A stretch of 64,000 nt of DNA from Rhodobiaceae bacterium (GTDB taxonomy: Bacteria > Pseudomonadota > Alphaproteobacteria > Rhizobiales > Tepidamorphaceae): positions 62,001 to 126,000 of the forward strand of contig JACKJR010000002.1 in the NCBI GenBank assembly GCA_020637855.1, given 5' to 3'. The notes beneath the pieces are model-generated. The model was not told the origin of the DNA. It did not search any database and worked only from the letters and a program-made list of their open reading frames with translations. Of the stretch, positions 1 through 7,547 are shown piece by piece. Both the position numbers and the translations under genes were made by a program. Position 1 is the stretch's first letter; every line of letters starts with the position of its first letter.

Positions 1-1
1 T

Positions 2-346
2 CTGCCCGAACTCGTCGTGAAGGAGGTTCACGGTTCCGGCGGCTACGGCATGCTTGTCGGCCCCGCCTCGACCAAGAAGCAGATCGCCGAGTTCGAGAAG
101 AAGCTCAAATCCGACCCCGACAACTTCATCGCCCAGCCGACACTGGCGCTGTCGACCTGCCCGGCCTTCGTCGACGGCGAGATTGCACCGCGCCACGTGG
201 ACCTACGTCCCTTCGTGCTGACAGGCTCGAAGGGAACCCGCATCGTGCCTGGCGGCCTCACCCGCGTTGCGATGAAAGCTGGCTCCCTGGTCGTCAATTC
301 GAGCCAGGGCGGCGGCACTAAGGACACATGGGTCGTTGAAGATTGA
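2..346 (+). CDS. Circularly permuted ATP-grasp protein, C-terminal end (partial)
   Basis: This is the 3' end of a gene that begins before the window; the frame is open from base 2 to a TGA at 344-346, giving about 114 residues. The visible piece has the LVVKEVHGSGGYGMLVGP-type motif and a later PRHVDLRPFVLTG segment, which I recognise from the COG2308/DUF404-407 circularly permuted ATP-grasp family. It ends with the usual serine/glycine-rich, aspartate-terminated tail. Members of this family are predicted ATP-dependent amide- or peptide-bond-forming enzymes, substrate unknown. It is followed after 20 bp by the alpha-E gene, then transglutaminase and Anbu genes, the family's normal neighbours. 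The call is firm; the function is inference. Confidence 0.85.
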   Translation: MPELVVKEVHGSGGYGMLVGPASTKKQIAEFEKKLKSDPDNFIAQPTLALSTCPAFVDGEIAPRHVDLRPFVLTGSKGTRIVPGGLTRVAMKAGSLVVNSSQGGGTKDTWVVED

Positions 347-366
347 TCGTTGGGGACTGATTTCAA

Positions 367-1314
367 ATGATGCTCGCAAGCACAGCCAATGACCTCTTCT
401 GGATGGCCCGCTATGTCGAACGCGCCGAAAGCATCGCGCGCACGCTCTCGGCTGCCGGACGCATCTCCGCCATTCCGCAGGTCAGCGGCGAGGAAACCAA
501 CGAATGGTCTTCCGCGCTCGCTGCGGCAGCCCAGCTCAACGCGTTTATGGAAACCGGCAGGGAGCCGACCGAAAAAGAAGTCTTCGACTACCTTGCTTTC
601 GACGAAAGCAACCCCTCCTCGATCAAGTCATGCCTGACGCAGGCACGTCACAACGCGCGCTCCGTCCGCCCTGCCCTCACGACAGAGACCTGGGAAGCGA
701 TCAACACCGCATATCTCGATTTCAGGAAATACGAGAAGGCGGGCCATTCGCTGCGCGCGCATCAGGAATTTCTGCGCTGGGTGCTGGACGTATCCTTGCG
801 TGTCAGCGGCACCGCGTTTCGCAACATGCTGCGCGACGAGCGCTACTGGTTCTCGCGTCTTGGCTTCTATATCGAGCGCGCCGACAACACCGCCCGCATC
901 ATGGACGTGAAGTATCACGTTCTGCTTCCCGAACACTCTGAAGTCGGCGGCAGCCTCGACTATTACCAATGGTCGTCGATCCTGCGTTCTGTTTCCGCCC
1001 TGACTGCTTATCACTGGGTCTATCGTCAGGCTCTCAAACCCTGGCTCATCGCCGATCTGCTGATCCTGCGCGAGGAGATGCCGCGTTCACTGGCCAGCTG
1101 CTACCAGAACATCACCACGTTTCTGGACGAAATGGCGCGCGCCTATGGCAAGCAGGGACCGGCCCAGCGCGCCGCCCGGACGACCCACTCCCGGCTGCGC
1201 AACACGCGCACCGAGGACGTGTTCCAGAAGGGGCTGCATGAATTCCTGACCGAGTTCCTTGCCGACAACAACAAGCTCGGAGCGGTCATCGCAGAGCAGT
1301 ATAACCTTGCGTGA
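367..1314 (+). CDS. Alpha-E domain protein (DUF403)
   Basis: This is a 315-residue, all-helical, soluble protein without a signal peptide. The start NDLFWMARYVERAESIART and later YWFSRLGFYIERADNTARI are the two family repeats of the alpha-E/DUF403 (COG2307) domain, each with an aromatic-R-x-x-E-R-A motif. Length is normal for the family. Its biochemical role is unknown; it is almost always encoded next to the COG2308 ATP-grasp protein and a transglutaminase, and it is thought to act with them on a peptide or amide substrate. The start is the ATG at 367, with a second in-frame ATG directly after; either could be used. It lies in a same-strand cluster with its neighbours. Confidence 0.9.
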   Translation: MMLASTANDLFWMARYVERAESIARTLSAAGRISAIPQVSGEETNEWSSALAAAAQLNAFMETGREPTEKEVFDYLAFDESNPSSIKSCLTQARHNARSVRPALTTETWEAINTAYLDFRKYEKAGHSLRAHQEFLRWVLDVSLRVSGTAFRNMLRDERYWFSRLGFYIERADNTARIMDVKYHVLLPEHSEVGGSLDYYQWSSILRSVSALTAYHWVYRQALKPWLIADLLILREEMPRSLASCYQNITTFLDEMARAYGKQGPAQRAARTTHSRLRNTRTEDVFQKGLHEFLTEFLADNNKLGAVIAEQYNLA

Positions 1315-1368
1315 TCGGCGCTGCCCGTTAGCATACGCCGCCATCCGATCACTGATTGAAGCTCTGCC

Positions 1369-2181
1369 ATGCATCTGAAACTGCGACACTCCACACGCTA
1401 CACCTATGACACACCTGTGCGCGGCATCATCCAGATGCTGCGGCTGACACCACGCCCGCACGATGCCCAGCACATTCTTCATTGGCGCATCGATGTCGAT
1501 CAGGACGCAACGCTGAAACCTTCAGAAGACAGTTTCGGCAACATCGTTCACACCTTCTGGGCCGAGGGTCCGCTGGAGAGCCTGACCATCACGGTCGAGG
1601 GTGAAGTCCAGACCGAAAACACAAACGGTGTCGTGCAGGGCACGCCCGAGCGGCTTCCGCTCGGTTTGTTCCTGCGCGAAACGCGCCTGACGACACCGAA
1701 CGATGCGATCCATAAGTTCGCCGGGAAAACAGCGGGCTCCAAGCCAACGCTGGATGCCCTGCATGCGCTGATGGAAGCTGTTCACAAGCGGATGAAATTC
1801 GACATCGGGGTCACATCGGTCGCGACAACTGCAGCTGAAGCCTTCAAGGCAAAGCACGGGGTCTGTCAGGATTTTGCCCATATCTTCATTGCTGCCGCCC
1901 GCTCAGCGGGAATTCCAGCGCGATATGTCAGCGGATACCTGCGCGAGGACGGCGGCCGTGAACAATACGAGGCCGGCCATGGCTGGGCGGAAGCCTGGGT
2001 ACCCGATCTCGGCTGGGTCGGGTTCGACCCCGCCAACAATTGCTGCCCCACGGATGCTTACATCCGGGTCGCTTGCGGCCTCGACTATCTGGACGCAGGC
2101 CCCGTGCGCGGTGTACGCACTGGTATCGCGACGGAACAACTTGACGTCGAAATCCAAGTCACTCAGGGCAGCAACCAGTAA
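1369..2181 (+). CDS. Transglutaminase-like cysteine protease/transferase
   Basis: This 270-residue protein has the bacterial transglutaminase N-terminal beta domain (residues about 1-80, starting LKLRHSTRYTYDTPV) followed by the papain-fold core. The catalytic triad is visible: Cys166 in HGVCQDFAH, His204 in GHGWAEAW and Asp220 in GFDPANN. There is no signal peptide, so it should be cytoplasmic. The family hydrolyses or transfers acyl groups at amide bonds. It sits between the alpha-E and Anbu genes, 54 bp after the former and 32 bp before the latter, as in related clusters, where it is thought to process the product made by the ATP-grasp enzyme. The natural substrate is unknown. Confidence 0.9.
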   Translation: MHLKLRHSTRYTYDTPVRGIIQMLRLTPRPHDAQHILHWRIDVDQDATLKPSEDSFGNIVHTFWAEGPLESLTITVEGEVQTENTNGVVQGTPERLPLGLFLRETRLTTPNDAIHKFAGKTAGSKPTLDALHALMEAVHKRMKFDIGVTSVATTAAEAFKAKHGVCQDFAHIFIAAARSAGIPARYVSGYLREDGGREQYEAGHGWAEAWVPDLGWVGFDPANNCCPTDAYIRVACGLDYLDAGPVRGVRTGIATEQLDVEIQVTQGSNQ

Positions 2182-2213
2182 AAGGCGGCACGCCCCATCA
2201 ATAGAGAAATTGC

Positions 2214-2972
2214 ATGACCTATTGCGTCGGCATCCTGGTCAAGGACGGATTGGTGATGATCGCGGACACGCGCACCAACGCCGGCCTCGACAACATTTCA
2301 ACCTTCCGCAAACTGCACATGTTCGAAGTGCCGGGCGAACGCGTTGTTGCGGTTGCCTCGGCCGGCAATCTCGCCGCCGCCCAAGCCGTCGTGCAGCTTG
2401 TCTCCGAGGGGTTCGAGGACGAAGCCGGCATCCATACGCTCTATACCGTGCCGAGCATGTTCGCCGCAGCCCAGCTCGTTGGGCGGGCCGTCCAGCATGT
2501 GTTCAAGAACGACGGCCCCTCGATGGAGGCCATGAACGCGCGTTTCGACGTCATGCTTCTGGTTGGAGGTCAGATCGGCAACGGCCGGCTTCGGCTGTTC
2601 CAGATCTATTCGGCAGGCAATTTCATTAAAAGCTCCTCCGATACGCCGTACCTTCAAATCGGAGAGCATAAATACGGCAAGCCGATCCTCGACCGTGCCG
2701 TGCGGTTTGACACCGATCTTTACGATGCGTTGAAGCTTGGCCTTATCTCGATGGATTCAACCATGCGTTCGAATCTCGGGGTCGGCATGCCGATCGACAT
2801 GATGGTGTGCCGCCGCGATGCGCTGAAAAGCGAGATCGTCCAGCGCATCGACCATACCGAACCCTATTTCCAGAACCTGCGGGAAAGCTGGTCCAACGCA
2901 TTGTCACAGGCGCACCGCGCCATTCCACGCCCGCCTTATACCGGCAACGGCGAGGCATCTAATCAGGATTAG
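2214..2972 (+). CDS. Anbu, proteasome-related Ntn hydrolase
   Basis: This 252-residue protein begins MTYCVGILVKDGLV and continues IADTRTNAGLDNISTFRKL, the diagnostic start of Anbu (ancestral beta subunit), a bacterial relative of 20S proteasome beta subunits and HslV. Removing Met1 would expose Thr2 as the N-terminal nucleophile. Mid-protein MLLVGGQIG and the GKPILDRAV region match the fold. There is no propeptide, as expected for Anbu. Anbu proteins form open helical or ring-like oligomers in studied species; a physiological substrate is not established. The ATP-grasp, alpha-E and transglutaminase genes directly upstream make this the fourth gene of a standard cluster. Codon use matches the neighbours. 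Confidence 0.92.
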   Translation: MTYCVGILVKDGLVMIADTRTNAGLDNISTFRKLHMFEVPGERVVAVASAGNLAAAQAVVQLVSEGFEDEAGIHTLYTVPSMFAAAQLVGRAVQHVFKNDGPSMEAMNARFDVMLLVGGQIGNGRLRLFQIYSAGNFIKSSSDTPYLQIGEHKYGKPILDRAVRFDTDLYDALKLGLISMDSTMRSNLGVGMPIDMMVCRRDALKSEIVQRIDHTEPYFQNLRESWSNALSQAHRAIPRPPYTGNGEASNQD

Positions 2973-2981
2973 AATCTTTCG

Positions 2982-3398
2982 CTAGGTGTCCTTGCCGGCC
3001 TTGGAGCATGGCTTGACACCGGCCAGGTTTTCAAGGATCGGGCAGTCCGGACGCTGGTCGCCATGGCAGGCCTTGACCAGCGTTGAAAGCGTGTCCTTCA
3101 TTGCTGACAGCGCGGCGATCTTGTCTTCGATTTCGCCAATGCGCGACTGCGCCAGTGCCCGCACATCGGCGCTGGCGCGCTCGCGGTCATGATACAGCGA
3201 CAGCAGGTGCCGGCAGTCATCGATGGTGAAACCAAGGCTGCGTGCCCGTGACAGGAACCGCAAGGTCTCGGCATCCTCACGGGTGTAATCGCGATAACCG
3301 TTGGCAGCGCGCGACGGCGCAATCAGACCGATATCCTCGTAGTAGCGGATCGTTTTTGCCGGAAGGCCCGAGAATTCGGCTGCTTGAGAGATGTTCAT
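2982..3398 (-). CDS. cueR: CueR/HmrR-type Cu(I)-responsive MerR regulator
   Basis: This is a 138-residue MerR-family activator. Residues 1-70 are the winged helix (ISQAAEFSGLPAKTIRYYEDIGL), followed by a dimerisation helix and a C-terminal metal loop. Cys111 and Cys119 (C-x7-C, in CHGDQRPDC) match the two copper ligands of CueR, and Ser76 is at the position that marks selectivity for monovalent ions (Cu, Ag, Au). The ATG at 3398 overlaps the stop of the upstream dehydrogenase (ATGA), so the two are probably translated together. No copper ATPase, copper chaperone or multicopper oxidase gene lies nearby and I found no CueR-type operator here, so its targets are probably elsewhere. Confidence 0.9.
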   Translation of the reverse strand: MNISQAAEFSGLPAKTIRYYEDIGLIAPSRAANGYRDYTREDAETLRFLSRARSLGFTIDDCRHLLSLYHDRERASADVRALAQSRIGEIEDKIAALSAMKDTLSTLVKACHGDQRPDCPILENLAGVKPCSKAGKDT

Positions 3399-4327
3399 GT
3401 CTCATTACCCTGCATGCCCGGCATTTTGTTCTCACCATCGCCGACCCGATGCGGAGCGTTGCGCTGCTCAAGCTCAAGCAGCAGCGCTGAATGATCCGTA
3501 TCGCCAAGTCCGGCATTGCACATCATGGCGAAACGTTCGCGCACGCTTCGCACAAGAGGCAGATCGAGACCAAGCGCCCGGGCTTCTGTCAGGATTGTAT
3601 CAAGATCCTTGAGATGGATGCGGGACATGCCGCCCGGAACGAAGTCCCTCGCAATCATCCGCGCCCCGTGCAGATCGAGAATCCTGCTTTCGGCAAAACC
3701 ACCGCGAATGGCATTGCGCACCGAAGCCGGATTGGCGCCGCCGGCGGCAGCCAGCAACAGCCCTTCCGCCACAGCGCCGATGGTAATGGCGACGATCGCC
3801 TGATTGGCGAGTTTGGAAAGCTGACCAGATCCCGGCGGACCGACATGCGTCACCCGTCCCATGGCATCGAATACCGACTGAAGCTCCAGCACCTTGCCTG
3901 CGTCTCCGCCGGCCATGATAGCCAGTGTTCCCTGCTCCGCCCCGACCGTACCACCGGAGACCGGAGCATCGATGGCGACAATCTCCATCTCAGCCAGCTT
4001 TTCGGCATGTGCACGCGCCGTAGACGGCGGGATCGAACTCATGTCGATCAGGGTCGAGCCAGGCTGCATGGCCTTGGCAACACCGCGCTTGAAAACCACG
4101 TCTGCAACAACGGAGCCCTTTTCGAGCATGGTAATGACGACATCCGCGCCCTCGGCGGCATGCGCAGGCTTTTCCGCAACCTTGGCACCCGCTGCTTCAA
4201 GCATACGCGCCTTGGCTTCGGTCCGATTCCAGACGGTCAGATCGAAGCCCGCACCCAGCAGCCGGCGCGCCATCGGCGCTCCCATCAGGCCTGTTCCAAG
4301 CAGGGCAATCTTCTTGGCGGGTGCCAT
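3395..4327 (-). CDS. NAD(P)-dependent beta-hydroxyacid dehydrogenase
   Basis: This 310-residue protein belongs to the 3-hydroxyisobutyrate dehydrogenase / tartronate semialdehyde reductase family. It has an N-terminal Rossmann domain with GTGLMGAPMA, the substrate-binding DAPVSGGTVGAEQGTL and the catalytic lysine region GQLSKLANQ, then an all-helical C-terminal domain. It reduces or oxidises a small beta-hydroxyacid with NAD(P)H; the exact substrate cannot be read from sequence. The last residues are unusually rich in N, G and M compared with relatives. Its stop overlaps the start of the CueR gene by 4 bp. The RBS GGGAGGA lies a suitable distance before the ATG. Confidence 0.88.
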   Translation of the reverse strand: MAPAKKIALLGTGLMGAPMARRLLGAGFDLTVWNRTEAKARMLEAAGAKVAEKPAHAAEGADVVITMLEKGSVVADVVFKRGVAKAMQPGSTLIDMSSIPPSTARAHAEKLAEMEIVAIDAPVSGGTVGAEQGTLAIMAGGDAGKVLELQSVFDAMGRVTHVGPPGSGQLSKLANQAIVAITIGAVAEGLLLAAAGGANPASVRNAIRGGFAESRILDLHGARMIARDFVPGGMSRIHLKDLDTILTEARALGLDLPLVRSVRERFAMMCNAGLGDTDHSALLLELEQRNAPHRVGDGENKMPGMQGNET

Positions 4328-4457
4328 ACCGGATTTCCTCCCGTGGCGTCACTTTGGAGGATATGTATGACTTCCGGAACAAAATCGCCACCACACACCT
4401 CCGCCTGGAGGCATGAAATGGAAAACGCGCGAAAATACCGGCCTTTGGGGCTTGGCC

Positions 4458-4727
4458 CTAGTGCAGGACGAATTCGCCGTCGGTTCTGCGCCACTCGTTC
4501 GGTCCGATCAGGCGCTGATGCGCATAGGTTACCGAATGGAGCGGACCTTCGATCTTCTCCTTCCAGAACATGACGAAACGTGTCAGTTCGGGAAATTCCG
4601 GAGCCAGATCATAGGTTTGCCAGATGAACTCCTGCAGCACGGACGGATGGTCCGGCATGCGATACAAAATGCGGGCTGTGGTCAGCCCGTAACCGGCGAT
4701 CTGCCGGGCGAAAGCGTCTGCGACCAT
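4458..4727 (-). CDS. usg: Usg family protein
   Basis: This is an 89-residue protein that I recognise as Usg (COG5425), a short alphaproteobacterial protein. The family pattern YGLTTARILYRMPDHP-LQEFIWQTYDLAP-FPELTRFV-FWK is intact from residue 12 to about 55. It was historically labelled a possible phosphoribosylanthranilate isomerase subunit, but that is not supported by any motif here and its function is unknown. No membrane segment or signal peptide is seen. It is a single gene, separated by about 130 bp from the genes on each side. Its upstream region (4728-4861) is AT-rich, with TATAAAT near 4811 and a weak CTAA-N7-TTAA element. Confidence 0.88.
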   Translation of the reverse strand: MVADAFARQIAGYGLTTARILYRMPDHPSVLQEFIWQTYDLAPEFPELTRFVMFWKEKIEGPLHSVTYAHQRLIGPNEWRRTDGEFVLH

Positions 4728-4861
4728 GGGGCACCTCGCATATGTTGCACCACAGCAATTCTGTGCCGTGGATTAACCATTATGCAAGGTCTAATTCCTA
4801 ATTAAGCGTTATAAATCAGATATTTGGCAGCATCGCCCGGAGAGTGCTGCCAAGTTCACTG

Positions 4862-6487
4862 TTAATCGCCAAACGATTTTCTTGCAGCTTCCAGCGCTTC
4901 AGGCGTGTCGATATCGGCAAGCACGGCATCGCTATCAACCCCGACCTCAACCACGTTTGCAGCGTTCTCGCCGATCAGCGCCCGCCCGCCGACATCGCCG
5001 CTGACGGCTGAAAGAGCGGCAAAGTAACGTCGCGCCCAGATGACCGGATTGCCGCGTTTGCCCTCGACTGTCGGCATCACGATGGAACCTTCCTGTGCCG
5101 CAAGAAAAACATCCGCCAGCCGGTCGATCAGCGCCGCATCGACACCTGGCATGTCGGCAAGGCAAATCGCGGCTCCCGCAACCTCTTCCGGCAGCGCGGC
5201 AAGCCCGCATGCAAGCGAGGTCGAAAGCCCCTGCGCGTAATCGGGGTTGTGGACGCAAGCGACATCAAGGCCGGCAAGCGCCTGTTCGACCTCATCCGAA
5301 CGGTGACCGGTCACGACCACGACGGGAGACGCCTTGCTGGCAAGAATGGCTTCGACGCTGCGGCGGACAAGCGGTTTGCCAGCGATGGTTTCCAGCAGCT
5401 TGTGCGGTCCGCCCATGCGCGAGGAACGCCCGGCGGCAAGAACAATGGCACCGATCGGCATCGCACCGTCCGATATCGTCCGTCCCGCGCGCGGCTGCGG
5501 CCGTGAGGGGATCTCCATCAGCAACCCTCCCACCCCCATACCGGAAACATCCTCCGGGGTAACCTCGACGCCCGCCGCGATGCGGTCCAGAACCCAGTCG
5601 AAGCCGTTTTCCTTCGGACTGCGCGCGCATCCCGGCGCGCCAAGCACCGGCTTGCCGTTGCGGCTTGCCAGAAGAAGGAGATTTCCCGGATCGACCGGCA
5701 TGCCGAAATGTCTGACCTCACCACCAGCCTGCTCGATCCCCGCTGGCACCTCGTCGCGCCGGTCGACAATGGCCGACGCACCGAAGACAATGGTCAGGTC
5801 GGTATCCAGCCTGTCCAGCTCCGCTATCGCTCCGGCAATCGCATCCACATCGTGCGCACAGCGGACTTCCTTCACAATCGCTCCGTCATAGACGGCGAGC
5901 CGGTCGGCCAGAAGCCGTGCCGTCTTGTCCATGACGCTGTCCTTGAGCGACGGCAGCCGCGTTGCGACGAGTCCCGCTTTCAGTGGCTGGAAGGGATTGA
6001 GCCGGATCGCACCGTTGGCAACCGCACACACCTTACCCAACGACGCGGCATCGACGGCGAACGGGATCATCTTCACCGTGGCGACCATACGGCCCGTATC
6101 GACGCGCGCATACTCAGGTAACGTCGCGATGGTGATCGCCTCGTCGATGGCGTTGGCGGCATCGATCGCTGCTTTGTCGACAACGAGAAGGCCGGCGGCG
6201 CTGCTGCGCAGATTGACCCGGCCCGTAAATGCCGCCTCGATCCGCAAGCCATCGGGCTTGTCCGAACCAGCCAGCGCAACGGCAAGACGGCTGGCCGCTT
6301 CGTCCTCGTGAACATCTCCCGGCTCAAGTACCGCAGCGATGACGCTCTCGTGCCCGGCCTCGGCCAGTGCATCGCAATCGGCCCGCATCAGTCGCGTGCC
6401 CTTGCCGATCCGCTTGGCCTCCACGGCCATGGAGTGGGCAAGGATCGCGCCTTCTGCATCATGCGTTGCGATCGCGCCGAACTTCAC
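4862..6487 (-). CDS. Molybdopterin-binding / MobA-like nucleotidyltransferase fusion
   Basis: This is a 541-residue two-domain protein. Residues about 1-335 form a molybdopterin-binding domain of the MogA/MoeA type (VFGASAIVDRRDEVPAGIE, GMPVDPGNLLLL). Residues about 345-541 form an NTP-transferase domain with the nucleotide loop LAAGRSSRMGG, LLETIAGKPLVRR, the metal-binding LADMPG and a C-terminal DIDTPEAL, as in MocA/CoxMPT cytidylyltransferases. It probably makes the cytidine dinucleotide form of molybdopterin and delivers it to the CoxL-type subunit encoded upstream on the same strand. Its ATG overlaps the XdhC gene stop by 4 bp. It is the last gene of the cox accessory operon. Confidence 0.9.
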   Translation of the reverse strand: MKFGAIATHDAEGAILAHSMAVEAKRIGKGTRLMRADCDALAEAGHESVIAAVLEPGDVHEDEAASRLAVALAGSDKPDGLRIEAAFTGRVNLRSSAAGLLVVDKAAIDAANAIDEAITIATLPEYARVDTGRMVATVKMIPFAVDAASLGKVCAVANGAIRLNPFQPLKAGLVATRLPSLKDSVMDKTARLLADRLAVYDGAIVKEVRCAHDVDAIAGAIAELDRLDTDLTIVFGASAIVDRRDEVPAGIEQAGGEVRHFGMPVDPGNLLLLASRNGKPVLGAPGCARSPKENGFDWVLDRIAAGVEVTPEDVSGMGVGGLLMEIPSRPQPRAGRTISDGAMPIGAIVLAAGRSSRMGGPHKLLETIAGKPLVRRSVEAILASKASPVVVVTGHRSDEVEQALAGLDVACVHNPDYAQGLSTSLACGLAALPEEVAGAAICLADMPGVDAALIDRLADVFLAAQEGSIVMPTVEGKRGNPVIWARRYFAALSAVSGDVGGRALIGENAANVVEVGVDSDAVLADIDTPEALEAARKSFGD

Positions 6488-7185
6488 CCCCGCGCCTCCC
6501 GCTTGCTTTCACGGCCGCGCAAGGCGGCAACCGCCTCCGCCAACACAGAAACCGCGATCTCGGCAGGACTTTGCGCGCCTATGTCAAAACCGATCGGCGC
6601 ATGGATGCGCGCCTGCATATCGGCATCGATGCCAAGTCCGGAAAGCCGCTCGAGGCGCTTCGCATGGGTCTTGCGACTGCCGAGCGCCCCGACATAGAAG
6701 CACTCCGCCTTCAAGGCCGCGGCCAGTGCGTTATCGTCAATCTTGGGATCATGCGTCAGCGCGGCGAAGGCGCACCAGCGGTCAAGGCCGACATCCGGCA
6801 ACACATCCTCCGGCCAGTCGGCAATCAGGTTGATCCCGGCGAAGCGCTCCGGCGTGGCAAATGCCGTGCGCGGATCAATGACGGTCACATCGAACCCAGT
6901 CGCCATGGCCATCGGCGCCAGCGCCTGAGAGATATGGACAGCGCCGATGATAACGAACTTCGTCGCCGGCAAATGGACTTCGATGAAGCGTTCGCCATCG
7001 TCGCCGGTTTCCGTACGGCTCTTGCCGCTCAGCAGCACCTGACGCAGATGCGCGGCATCCTCCCCGCCGGCGAGGTCTGCCTCACGCACCAGCCGCTGAG
7101 CGCCACTGGCAAGGTCTGTAATGAGCAGCGCGGCACGGCGGTTGAACCGCTCCTCGTTGAGCGCATTGAGCAGAGCGGCGTCCAT
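6484..7185 (-). CDS. XdhC family protein, Rossmann (C-terminal) module
   Basis: This 233-residue protein carries the NAD-binding-like C-terminal half of XdhC: a Rossmann strand-turn-helix (FVIIGAVHISQALAP), GALGSRKTHAKRLERL and the closing signature IGAQSPAEIAVSVLAE. The first about 80 residues are a reduced N-terminal region. XdhC proteins bind molybdenum cofactor, protect it, promote its sulfuration and insert it into xanthine-dehydrogenase-family enzymes. Here the companion N-terminal XdhC_CoxI domain is a separate gene 3 bp upstream, so the usual two-domain protein appears split. It ends in an ATGA overlap with the fusion gene, indicating translational coupling. Confidence 0.88.
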   Translation of the reverse strand: MDAALLNALNEERFNRRAALLITDLASGAQRLVREADLAGGEDAAHLRQVLLSGKSRTETGDDGERFIEVHLPATKFVIIGAVHISQALAPMAMATGFDVTVIDPRTAFATPERFAGINLIADWPEDVLPDVGLDRWCAFAALTHDPKIDDNALAAALKAECFYVGALGSRKTHAKRLERLSGLGIDADMQARIHAPIGFDIGAQSPAEIAVSVLAEAVAALRGRESKREARG

Positions 7186-7188
7186 GGC

Positions 7189-7527
7189 TTAACCAACCTT
7201 CTCGACGAAGACCCGGATGCGTCCGCCGCAGGACAGGCCGACCTCCCAGGCCGTCTCATCGGCAACGCCGAATTCGAGCACCTTCGGTTTACCGCTGCCG
7301 ATCACATCGATCGCTTCGGTGACGACAGCGCCTTCCACGCAGCCACCGGACACCGACCCCATGAACGCGCCATCGCTGTCGATGACCAGGTGGCTGCCCA
7401 CCGGGCGCGGTGCCGAACCCCAGGTCTCGATGACGGTCGCAAGGGCGATTTTCCGCCCTTCCCCGGCCCAGGCTTGAGCAATGGCGAGAATATCGTTCTG
7501 GCCGCTTTCGGCAGGTGACACGTTCAT
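7189..7527 (-). CDS. XdhC/CoxI family protein, N-terminal module only
   Basis: This is a 112-residue protein made only of the XdhC_CoxI domain: KIALATVIETWGSAPRPVGSHLVID, then GSVSGGCVEGAVV and a final LSCGGRIRVFVE. The GCVE and CGG motifs are the conserved cysteine/glycine turns of the family. The start is the ATG at 7527 (MNVSPAES), because GGGAGGAAGG stands directly upstream; an in-frame codon 54 bp further upstream has no such site. The stop is 3 bp before the next XdhC gene. With its neighbour it should complete one functional XdhC for cofactor insertion into the Cox enzyme. Confidence 0.87.
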   Translation of the reverse strand: MNVSPAESGQNDILAIAQAWAGEGRKIALATVIETWGSAPRPVGSHLVIDSDGAFMGSVSGGCVEGAVVTEAIDVIGSGKPKVLEFGVADETAWEVGLSCGGRIRVFVEKVG

Positions 7528-7547
7528 GATCCTTCCTCCCGCAAACC

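Noticed and set aside
4791..4805. CTAA-N7-TTAA before usg as a CtrA site
   Set aside because: One mismatch in an AT-rich stretch where such words are expected by chance; no support from usg function.
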